Shown one piece after another: positions 1 to 7,624 of a stretch of 64,000 bases of DNA. The notes below the pieces were generated by a model. That model was not told the origin of the DNA. It worked only from the letters and a program-made list of their open reading frames with translations, and ran no database searches. How positions within the stretch are numbered: the stretch's first letter is position 1; every line of letters begins with the position of its first letter. This stretch comes from UBA10649 sp965278965 (GTDB lineage: Bacteria; Actinomycetota; Actinomycetes; S36-B12), in contig OZ257127.1 of the NCBI GenBank assembly GCA_965278965.1, positions 1,116,001 through 1,180,000 of the forward strand, in the 5' to 3' direction. A program made the translations under genes and the position numbers.

Positions 1-1214
<1,214 letters not shown>

Positions 1215-1324
1215 AGGAGAACTCCTCGGATCGATCGACGGTGCGAACGGCACGAGGCTTCGATGGTTCGCCAAGGATGGTCACGACGGCAACCAGGGCT
1301 CCGGGCCATCAGCGACGGCCTAAG

Positions 1325-1352
1325 TGTGCCAGAAACGGCCCCGGTCGGCACA
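1325..1352. repeat. Inverted repeat upstream of ahcY
   Basis: Perfect 6-nt arms TGTGCC (1325-1330) and GGCACA (1347-1352) separated by 16 nt, about 110 nt before the ahcY start, in the otherwise empty 203-nt gap between DUF1272 and ahcY. It could be a regulator site or a hairpin ending DUF1272 transcripts; there is no T-run. The known SAH riboswitch pattern was looked for here and not recognised. Confidence 0.4.
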
Positions 1353-1417
1353 ATGCCCGCGCTCGGGCGACTCCTGGACGACGCCGCGGGCGACGTCTGG
1401 TGTCCGCGCCGGCCCGT

Positions 1418-1726
1418 TCAGCGTTCGGCAGGCGGGACGCCCGCAAGGCGCCTGGTCAGCTCGGCGAGCGCGTCAGCCGGCTGCTCGGCTCGGACGCGCA
1501 CGGTGCTCGCCGGGTGGTTCACCAGCCCGGTTCCCGGTCGCCACTGGTGACTGGGTCGGACGGGGCGGCGCTCGAAGCCACCGCCGCAGTTGGGGCAGAC
1601 GTTCATGAGCACCTCATCGACGCAGTGGTCGCAGAACGTGCACTCGTAGGTGCAGATGCGCGCGTTCGGCGCCTGCGGCGGCAGGTCGACGTCGCACAGC
1701 TCGCAGCTCGGCCGCAGCTCCAGCAT
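1418..1726 (-). CDS. DUF1272 family Cys-rich small protein
   Basis: A 102-residue protein starting MLELRPSCELCDVDLPP and carrying eight cysteines, mostly in pairs: CELC (8-11), CTYECTFCDHC (around 25-35) and CPNCGGGF (around 44-51). The pattern is that of the DUF1272 family, small putative zinc-binding proteins of unknown function. The C-terminal half (residues ~55-102) is a longer, less conserved tail rich in Arg and Pro. The start codon lies 5 nt after the stop of the cation transporter gene, so the two are almost certainly co-transcribed. A role alongside metal transport is a guess from context only. Confidence 0.85.
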   Translation of the reverse strand: MLELRPSCELCDVDLPPQAPNARICTYECTFCDHCVDEVLMNVCPNCGGGFERRPVRPSHQWRPGTGLVNHPASTVRVRAEQPADALAELTRRLAGVPPAER

Positions 1727-1731
1727 CGTCG

Positions 1732-2673
1732 TCAGGCCCCGCCGGAACCGTCGGGCGACGGTGTCGTGCGGTACAGGTCGGGCTCAAGGAAGATGTATCG
1801 CGCCTCGGGCACCGCCGTGCGGACAGCGAGCTCGGCGTCGTCGATGTCCTGCGCGATGTCCTGCGCCGTGTCCGTGTGGGCGACCGCGATCTTCGCGGCG
1901 ACGAGCAGCTCGTCCGGGCCGACGTGCAGGGTCCGCAGGTGGATGACGCGCTCGACGCCGGACGAGGACTCCAGGGCGGCACGGATCGCCGCCACCTGCT
2001 CGGGCAGGGCGCTCTCGCCGACCAGCATGTCCGTCATCTCGATGGCCAGGAAGACCGCGATGACGACGAGCAGCGTGCCGACCGCCGCGGCTCCGACCGC
2101 GTCCCAGCGGCCGTTGCCCGTGACGACCGCCATGCTGACGCCGAACAGAGCGAAGACCAGGCCGGTGAGCGCGCCGGCGTCCTCCAGCAGGATGACCGGG
2201 AGCTCGGGCTGCCGTGCGTCGCGGACGAACCGCAGGAGCGAGCGACGCCCGCGGGAGCGGTTGGCCTCCCGCATCGCGGTGCGGAAGGACAGGCCCTCCA
2301 GGACGATCGCCACGAGCAGGACCACGACCGCGATCCACCAGTCGTCCAGGGGCTCGGGGTGCTGCCACTTGTGCCAGCCCTCGTACAGCGAGAAGAGACC
2401 ACCGACGAGGAACAGCACGATCGCGACGACGAAGCCGTAGACGTATCGCCGTCGTCCGTAGCCGAAGTTGTGGGACTCGTCGGCAACCTTGCGCGAGCGC
2501 TTGTTGCCGATGATCAGGAGGATCTGGTTGCCGGAGTCCGCAACCGAGTGGATCGCCTCGGACAGCATCGACGACGACCCGGTGAAGGCGAACGCGACGA
2601 ACTTCGCCACGGCGATGCCCAGGTTCGCCAACAAGGCCGCGACGACGGCCCGCATCCCACCTTCGGTGCTCAA
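1732..2673 (-). CDS. Cation diffusion facilitator family transporter
   Basis: Inner-membrane protein of 313 residues, CDF family (Zn2+/Fe2+/Mn2+ efflux by proton antiport). Hydrophobic helices occur at about 8-30, 80-97, 112-130, 158-180 and 190-212, followed by a soluble C-terminal domain. The metal site in the second helix is HSVAD (H42, D46) as in the family; in the fifth helix the usual HxxxD is replaced by EDAGA (E164, D165), as in the SLC30A9-like branch, so the substrate is uncertain. The start is taken as TTG at 2673 because GAGGAG sits 6 nt upstream; the first internal ATG (codon 7) has no such signal. It follows manA by 44 nt and precedes DUF1272 by 5 nt. Confidence 0.85.
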   Translation of the reverse strand: MSTEGGMRAVVAALLANLGIAVAKFVAFAFTGSSSMLSEAIHSVADSGNQILLIIGNKRSRKVADESHNFGYGRRRYVYGFVVAIVLFLVGGLFSLYEGWHKWQHPEPLDDWWIAVVVLLVAIVLEGLSFRTAMREANRSRGRRSLLRFVRDARQPELPVILLEDAGALTGLVFALFGVSMAVVTGNGRWDAVGAAAVGTLLVVIAVFLAIEMTDMLVGESALPEQVAAIRAALESSSGVERVIHLRTLHVGPDELLVAAKIAVAHTDTAQDIAQDIDDAELAVRTAVPEARYIFLEPDLYRTTPSPDGSGGA

Positions 2674-2677
2674 CGTC

Positions 2678-2709
2678 TGCTCCTCATCGCGTAGTGCTCC
2701 TCATCGCGT
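2678..2709 (-). repeat. 15-bp tandem duplication containing the CDF gene ribosome binding site
   Basis: The 15-mer ACGCGATGAGGAGCA (minus strand) occurs twice, at 2695-2709 and 2678-2692, separated by 2 nt, in the short gap between manA and the CDF gene. Each copy contains GAGGAG; the proximal one is correctly spaced for the TTG start at 2673. It looks like a slippage duplication of a ribosome binding site. Confidence 0.85.
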
Positions 2710-2717
2710 CCAGATCC

Positions 2718-3797
2718 TCACCGCTGGGTCGACTGGATCACGGCGACGAGGCCGTCGGCCTCGACATAGCTGTCGGGATCCGTCGCTGCCATGACCGCGG
2801 CGGAGCCTCGCCGCAGCGTCACCTCGCCGACCTCGGACTCGACATGAGCGCGTCCGTCGATCAGCAGCACGATCCGGTAGGCGCCCTGGGGAAGGCGCTC
2901 GCGGCCGGACTGCTGCAGGCGGACGACGAACGGCGCGTCGACCGGCCAGATCAGGTCGCCGTAGGACATCCGGAGGACCTGCGGCTCGGCATCGACCGCC
3001 AGCGCGGCGAGCGCCTGCTCGACGAACACCGGCTTGCCCGTCAGGCCCAGCCGGATCACGTTGTCCGACGACGTCATGACCTCCAGGCCGATCCCGCGGA
3101 TGTAGCTGTGCGGCACGCCCGCGGGCACGTACACGGCTTGACCGGCCGACAGCCGCAGGTAGGCCAGGAGCGCCGTGATCAGCGCGCCGGGATCGTCGCG
3201 GTAGTACATGGCCACCGTCGCGTAGGCCTCGACCTCGTCACCGGGCAGGCCGGCGGCTCGCGCCGCGTCGGGCAGGGCAGCGCAGGCCGCCGGGGTGGAC
3301 GCGGCGCGCAGAGCGGGGATCGCGCCCGTCGGGCCGCCGACGGACAGGGCGGCCGTGGCGTCGTCGGTCCCCGGGATCCCGGCGAGCACGGCCAGCGCCT
3401 GGTCGACCGGCCGCCACCCACAGAACGCCTCGAACCCGTCGAGCGCCACGAGCATCTCGGTCTTCTCGAACGGGTCGCTGAGCACCCGCGGCGCCGACCG
3501 GTCGGACTGCGCCGCCCAGATGGCCTCGGCCAGCGGACGGACAGGATGCACCTGCACCGACAATGGCCGGGCGGCCGCGAGCAGCTTGACCAGCAGCGGG
3601 ATCGCCTCGATGTCGAAGTGGTCGGCGAGGATCTCGCCGGTCGGCGACCCGGCCGGGTCGATCAGCGGAGACGGGCCGCCCGGGTGCACGCCGTACCAGA
3701 GCTCGGCCTGCGGGCCGCTGGTCGCTCCACTCCACTCCTGCAGGCCGTCGACGATCCCCCAGTCGTAGTCCTTGATCGCGCCGCGGACGATCAGCAC
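2718..3797 (-). CDS. manA: Mannose-6-phosphate isomerase, class I
   Basis: Zinc enzyme interconverting fructose-6-P and mannose-6-P, the entry into GDP-mannose. The 359-residue protein shows the type I signatures: AELWYGVHPG (31-40), SVQVHP (80-85, with zinc ligands Q82 and H84), TEMLVALDGFEAFCGW, and a cupin loop YVPAGVPHSYIRGIGLEVM followed by SSDN. Starts with GTG, overlapping the stop of the preceding Trm112-like gene by 7 nt, so translation is probably coupled. It shares an operon with manB upstream; manC lies 12 kb away. The gene context equals Rv3255c next to Rv3257c in M. tuberculosis, but the SIS-domain gene found between them there is absent here. Confidence 0.95.
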   Translation of the reverse strand: MLIVRGAIKDYDWGIVDGLQEWSGATSGPQAELWYGVHPGGPSPLIDPAGSPTGEILADHFDIEAIPLLVKLLAAARPLSVQVHPVRPLAEAIWAAQSDRSAPRVLSDPFEKTEMLVALDGFEAFCGWRPVDQALAVLAGIPGTDDATAALSVGGPTGAIPALRAASTPAACAALPDAARAAGLPGDEVEAYATVAMYYRDDPGALITALLAYLRLSAGQAVYVPAGVPHSYIRGIGLEVMTSSDNVIRLGLTGKPVFVEQALAALAVDAEPQVLRMSYGDLIWPVDAPFVVRLQQSGRERLPQGAYRIVLLIDGRAHVESEVGEVTLRRGSAAVMAATDPDSYVEADGLVAVIQSTQR

Positions 3798-4000
3798 GGG
3801 TCGCCCGGCTCCGATGTCGCGGGAACGGCCTGGTCGAGCAGCAAGACCGGGATCCCGTCGCTGACGGGATAGGCGCGTCCGCAGACGGTGCAGACGAGCC
3901 GGCCCGCCTCCGCGTCGACCGTCAGCGGCCCGTGGTCGTCCGCCGGGCAGGCGAGCACCGCGAGGAGCTCCGGAGCGATGCCCAGGGGGGCGGCGCTCAT
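3791..4000 (-). CDS. Trm112-like small zinc-ribbon protein (UPF0434 type)
   Basis: A 69-residue protein with the Trm112/UPF0434 layout: LLAVLACPADDHGPL, then LVCTVCGRAYPVSDGIPVLL. Cysteines at CP and CxxC, with the family's YPxxDGIPxLL ending, are visible. In other systems Trm112-type proteins stabilise methyltransferases or act as small zinc ribbons; the partner here is unknown. The ATG at 4000 overlaps the manB stop by 4 nt (ATGA) and its own stop overlaps the manA start by 7 nt, so the three genes form one coupled unit. Fusion with the reading frame upstream is rejected because that part is antisense-like shadow over manB. Confidence 0.8.
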   Translation of the reverse strand: MSAAPLGIAPELLAVLACPADDHGPLTVDAEAGRLVCTVCGRAYPVSDGIPVLLLDQAVPATSEPGDPC

Positions 4001-5397
4001 GCCTGGCCGTCGCGCATCATCGCCAGGACCTCGTCGCGGACCGCCGCCATCTGCTCGGCGTCGCCGGCCTCGGCGTTCAACCGCAGCAGCGGCTCGGTGT
4101 TGCTGGGGCGCACGTTGAACCACCAGTCGGTCGCGGAGATCGTCAGGCCGTCGAGGGTGTCGACCTCGATCCCCGGGCGACCCTCGTACGCGGCCCGGAT
4201 CCGTTCGACGACGGCCGCCTGGTCGGCGACCTCGGTGTTGATCTCGCCGCTCGCGACGTAGCGCTGGAACGGCGCGATCAGGCTGGACATCGTCGTGCCG
4301 GCCGACGAACGACCAAGAGCGGAGATCGCATGCAGGGCCGCGAGCATGCCCGAGTCGGCCCGCCAGAAGTCGCGGAAGTAGAAGTGGCCCGAGTGCTCGC
4401 CACCGAACACGGCGCCGGTCTGCGCCATCGTCGCCTTGATGAACGAGTGGCCGACGCGAGTGCGGACGGGGACGCCGCCGTTCTCGCGGATGATCTCGGG
4501 GACCGCCCGCGAGGTGATGAGGTTGTGGATGATCGTGCCGCCGGGGTGCTTGGCGAGCTCGCGGGTCGCGATGAGCCCGGTGAGCGCGGACGGGTCGACC
4601 AGGCCGCCGTTCTCGTCGACCAGGAAGCAACGGTCGGCGTCGCCGTCGAAGGCCAGCCCGAGGTCGGCGCCGTGGGCGATGACGGCAGCCTGCAGGTCGC
4701 GCAGGTTCGCCGGGTCGATCGGGTTCGCCTCGTGGTTGGGGAAGGTGCCGTCGAGCTCGAAGTACAGGGGGACGATCTCCAGCGGCAGCGCCGGGAGGCC
4801 GGCCGCCGTGCCCAGCACCGCCGGGACCGTGTAGCCGCCCATGCCGTTGCCGGCGTCGACGACGACCGTCAAGGGCCGGATGCCGGCTACGTCGACGAGA
4901 CCGCGCAGGAACGCCGCGTAGTCCGCCAGCAGGTCCTGCTCGCGTACCTCCCCGGGCGGTCCGTCGAACACCGGGACGCCGGTCTCGACGAACTCGCGGA
5001 TCTGCCGGAGCCCGGTGTCCTGGCCGACCGGCGCCGCCCCGGGGCGACAGAGCTTGATCCCGTTGTACTGCGCCGGGTTGTGGCTCGCCGTGAACATCGC
5101 GCCCGGGAGGTCGAGGTGGCCGGAGGCGAAGTAGAGGCCATCCGTGCTCGCCAGGCCGATGAGGATGACGTCGCAGCCCTGCTCGCGGACACCGTCGGCG
5201 AACGAGGCGACCAGCGAGGGGCCCGAGGGGCGCATGTCGTGCGCGACGACCACGGCGCCGGGCCCGCCGTCACGTGCGGCTGCCCCGACCACCTGGACGA
5301 AGGCCGCCCCGACCGCGTGCGCGAGGTCCTCGTCGAGCTGGTCGGGATAGGTGCCGCGGACGTCGTAGGCCTTGATGATCTCGTCGAGGTTTCGCAC
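3997..5397 (-). CDS. manB: Phosphomannomutase/phosphoglucomutase
   Basis: Alpha-D-phosphohexomutase of 466 residues converting mannose-6-P to mannose-1-P (and possibly glucose phosphates). All four family motifs are present: the phosphoserine loop TASHNP with S105, the Mg2+ loop DGDADR (251-256), the sugar loop GGEHSGH near 320, and the phosphate-binding RPSNTEPLLRL near the C-terminus. Starts with GTG at 5397; TAGCCT lies exactly 6 nt upstream, so the transcript is probably leaderless. First gene of the unit manB-Trm112-manA-CDF-DUF1272. A second hexomutase, pmmB, lies at the right end of the window and is of a different length class. Confidence 0.95.
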   Translation of the reverse strand: MRNLDEIIKAYDVRGTYPDQLDEDLAHAVGAAFVQVVGAAARDGGPGAVVVAHDMRPSGPSLVASFADGVREQGCDVILIGLASTDGLYFASGHLDLPGAMFTASHNPAQYNGIKLCRPGAAPVGQDTGLRQIREFVETGVPVFDGPPGEVREQDLLADYAAFLRGLVDVAGIRPLTVVVDAGNGMGGYTVPAVLGTAAGLPALPLEIVPLYFELDGTFPNHEANPIDPANLRDLQAAVIAHGADLGLAFDGDADRCFLVDENGGLVDPSALTGLIATRELAKHPGGTIIHNLITSRAVPEIIRENGGVPVRTRVGHSFIKATMAQTGAVFGGEHSGHFYFRDFWRADSGMLAALHAISALGRSSAGTTMSSLIAPFQRYVASGEINTEVADQAAVVERIRAAYEGRPGIEVDTLDGLTISATDWWFNVRPSNTEPLLRLNAEAGDAEQMAAVRDEVLAMMRDGQA

Positions 5398-5403
5398 CGG
5401 CCC

Positions 5404-5409
5404 AGGCTA
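5404..5409 (-). promoter_or_regulatory. Leaderless -10 box of manB
   Basis: TAGCCT on the minus strand, 6 nt before the manB GTG, fits a TANNNT -10 element whose start point falls on the start codon. No convincing -35 is visible. Confidence 0.6.
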
Positions 5410-5464
5410 TCGGTCGACCGGGACGGCGATCAGGGTGCGACGACCGGCATCTGCCGGGCTCGGC

Positions 5465-5896
5465 TCAGCGGCCGAGGTCCTCCGGCGGGCCGTCGAAGAA
5501 GCGCAGCGGGTCGTCGTCGTCATCGGGGCCAGCATCGACCGCGGTCAGCATCCGAAGGTGTCCCTTCCGGGCGACCTCCACCGACCCGACCGGCACGTCG
5601 GCGTCCTCGGCCCCGGGGGTGAACCGGGGCCGAGCGGCCTCCCGGACGGCGTTGGCCAGCGCCTCGAGGTCGTCGCTGGTGGGCTTGAGCGCATTGGGGT
5701 CCGGGGTGATGCGGACGATCTCCCAGCCGATGGGCGCCGTGAGCCGCTCGCTGTGCATCGAGCAGAGGTCGTAGCAGTGCGGCTCGGCGTACGTCGCGAG
5801 CGGGCCGACGACCGCCGTCGAGTCGGCATAGACGTACGTGAGGGTGGCCACGGCCGCTCCGTTGCAGGAGGGCTTCGAGCAGCGACGACGACTCAC
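5465..5896 (-). CDS. DUF3499 family protein
   Basis: An actinobacterial protein of unknown function, 143 residues from the GTG at 5896. It begins VSRRRCSKPSCNGAAVATL, followed by VYADSTAVVGPLATYAEP and CYDLCSMHSERLTAP; CxxxxC and CxxxH pairs suggest a zinc site. The C-terminal third is acidic and ends DDDDDPLRFFDGPPEDLGR. An upstream in-frame ATG at 5935 is rejected because the family normally starts at this SRR segment and because TACGGT lies exactly 6 nt before the GTG. It matches Rv3258c in sequence type and position beside manB. The metallopeptidase gene that usually neighbours it in actinomycetes is not present here. Confidence 0.9.
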   Translation of the reverse strand: MSRRRCSKPSCNGAAVATLTYVYADSTAVVGPLATYAEPHCYDLCSMHSERLTAPIGWEIVRITPDPNALKPTSDDLEALANAVREAARPRFTPGAEDADVPVGSVEVARKGHLRMLTAVDAGPDDDDDPLRFFDGPPEDLGR

Positions 5897-5902
5897 GGTC
5901 GC

Positions 5903-5908
5903 ACCGTA
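5903..5908 (-). promoter_or_regulatory. Leaderless -10 box of the DUF3499 gene
   Basis: TACGGT on the minus strand ends 6 nt before the GTG at 5896; it decides between the two possible starts of the DUF3499 gene. Confidence 0.6.
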
Positions 5909-5965
5909 GTGCGGCGCCGCCCCTCCGGCCGGCATGCCGCGCCGGGCCGCGCGAGCCGTCGGGGA

Positions 5966-7624
5966 CTAGCGGAGGGCGACGGCCGGGTTCTGGACCGACG
6001 CCGGCACCGTCACCTGCACCCGCAGCGGGCTCCACGGGTAGCCGGTCACGAGGTCGCCGCGGGCGGAGGTCTCCCGGACGCGGTGCGCGACGAGCACCGG
6101 ACCGGAGCCTTCCTGCGGCGTGACGACAGCGGTGTACCAGCTGACGCCGGGCGGGGCCGACAGCCGGATCCACCGGACCTTGCCCGCATCGACGCGGATG
6201 ATCCGGGGCGCGGTCGGCACGGCCGCGTCACGGCCGCCGCCGTAGGGCAGCTGCGTGATCTGGACGACGGCGTCGCCGTCGGGTGCTGTCAGCCCGACCC
6301 GGACGTCGGTGTTGGCCCGTACCGGCAGCCCGCTCACGGCCGCCGGGCCGGTGAACGGCTGGGAGCCGGCGGTGAATGAGGTCTCGGCGTAGGTGGCGTT
6401 CACGCCGTAGAACTGCCGCATCCCGGCGACGATCGGGGTCTCCGACGTGAGCTCCAGCGTCGCCGGCACGCCGTCGAGGACCGGCGACATGTCGATGGTG
6501 ACGACAGCGTCGGCGGGGACGGTCACCTCCGACCGCTCGACCGGGGCGTAGGTGCCTTCGGCGGAGATGACCCGGATCTTCACGATCGCGTCGTCGTCGC
6601 CGGGGGCGGCGATCGACAGCACGCGTGCGCCCTTGCCGTTGACGATGCCCGGGACGTACACCCGCGTGGCCGGTGCGGCGGCCTGTGGGACCCAGTCCGT
6701 GCCGACGGTGGACAGGCCCGTGTTCTGCTCGTCGTCCACGGCGGCGCCGACGCGGCCGGTGCGGACCACGACCTGGACGGCCGTCGCCGAGACGCCGGGC
6801 GCGAGGGTGTCCAGCCGCAGGATCAGCCGGTCCTGCCCCTTCACGACGAGCCCGCGGCCACCCGGGGTGTCGATGAGCCCGTCCGGGCCGCGGACGATGA
6901 TGTCGACGATCGCGGCGGTCTCGTCCGGGTTCACCAGGACGATGCGCGTCTGCCGACCGGCGATGGCGCCGCCGCCGACGAACCAGAACTCCGAGGCGGC
7001 CGGGGCGCACGCTGTGCTCGCCAGGCCGCGGCCGGCGCCGCCGGTGGGGTCACGACCCCACTGGTCGGCGACCAGGCCGGGGGCCAGCGACCCCTCGCCG
7101 TGCGCCGCGATGGCCGGCAGCCGGGTGCCGAACGCCTCGATCTGCGCCTGGCCGCCCGGGACGGTGATCTTGGCGGTGGCCGACTCCTTGCCCGGGAGGG
7201 TCGCCAGGCCGGCCGAGCTCGAGGGGTCCTCGACGTCCTGACCCGGCTGGCCGGGGACGACCGCCGCGGTCACCCGGACGCCGAGGTCGGAGCCGGCACC
7301 CGGCTCCGGGCACAGCAGGACCGCAGAGCCGATCGGCTCGACGGTGCCGGCCTGCACGGCCGCCTCGGGCAGGGGGCGCTGCAGCACGACGGCGGCCCCG
7401 GTCAGGACGAGCACGCCGACGACGGCCGCGACGACGAGCCGCAGGCCGCGCCCGCCGCTGCCTCGTGGCCCACGCCGTCGCGGCGGACGAGCGGCGGGTG
7501 GGTCGGCCGGGGGCTCGGCACCGGCGACGGCCGCCGGGACCTCTTCGGCCACCGGGTCACCGAGGGCCTGGCCCATCGCCTGCAACCCCTCACCGCGGTT
7601 CTTCTTCCGGCGCAGCGCCATCAC
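5966..7624 (-). CDS. DUF5719 family membrane-anchored extracytoplasmic protein
   Basis: Protein of 552 residues of a family found beside whiB and the large glycosyltransferase in actinomycetes; molecular function unknown. Seen: a basic cytoplasmic N-terminus (RRKKNR; RPPRRRGPRGSGGRG), one membrane helix at about 61-81, then a long extracytoplasmic part with repeated Ig-like beta segments (for example RIVLVNPDETAAIVDIIVRG and VDAGKVRWIRL). Starts GTG at 7624, overlapping the stop of the upstream glycosyltransferase by 4 nt (GTGA), so the two are translationally coupled and probably work together at the membrane in glycan assembly. Substrate not deducible. Confidence 0.85.
   Translation of the reverse strand: MMALRRKKNRGEGLQAMGQALGDPVAEEVPAAVAGAEPPADPPAARPPRRRGPRGSGGRGLRLVVAAVVGVLVLTGAAVVLQRPLPEAAVQAGTVEPIGSAVLLCPEPGAGSDLGVRVTAAVVPGQPGQDVEDPSSSAGLATLPGKESATAKITVPGGQAQIEAFGTRLPAIAAHGEGSLAPGLVADQWGRDPTGGAGRGLASTACAPAASEFWFVGGGAIAGRQTRIVLVNPDETAAIVDIIVRGPDGLIDTPGGRGLVVKGQDRLILRLDTLAPGVSATAVQVVVRTGRVGAAVDDEQNTGLSTVGTDWVPQAAAPATRVYVPGIVNGKGARVLSIAAPGDDDAIVKIRVISAEGTYAPVERSEVTVPADAVVTIDMSPVLDGVPATLELTSETPIVAGMRQFYGVNATYAETSFTAGSQPFTGPAAVSGLPVRANTDVRVGLTAPDGDAVVQITQLPYGGGRDAAVPTAPRIIRVDAGKVRWIRLSAPPGVSWYTAVVTPQEGSGPVLVAHRVRETSARGDLVTGYPWSPLRVQVTVPASVQNPAVALR

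Noticed and set aside
1215..1417. SAH-sensing riboswitch upstream of ahcY
   Set aside because: The conserved riboswitch words and pseudoknot pattern that I know could not be found; only a simple spaced inverted repeat is present.
4001..4630. Upstream extension of the Trm112-like frame to a 279-residue protein
   Set aside because: The extension lies over manB in another frame and is Arg-rich; the family start MSAAPLGIAPELL with a 4-nt overlap is the natural gene.
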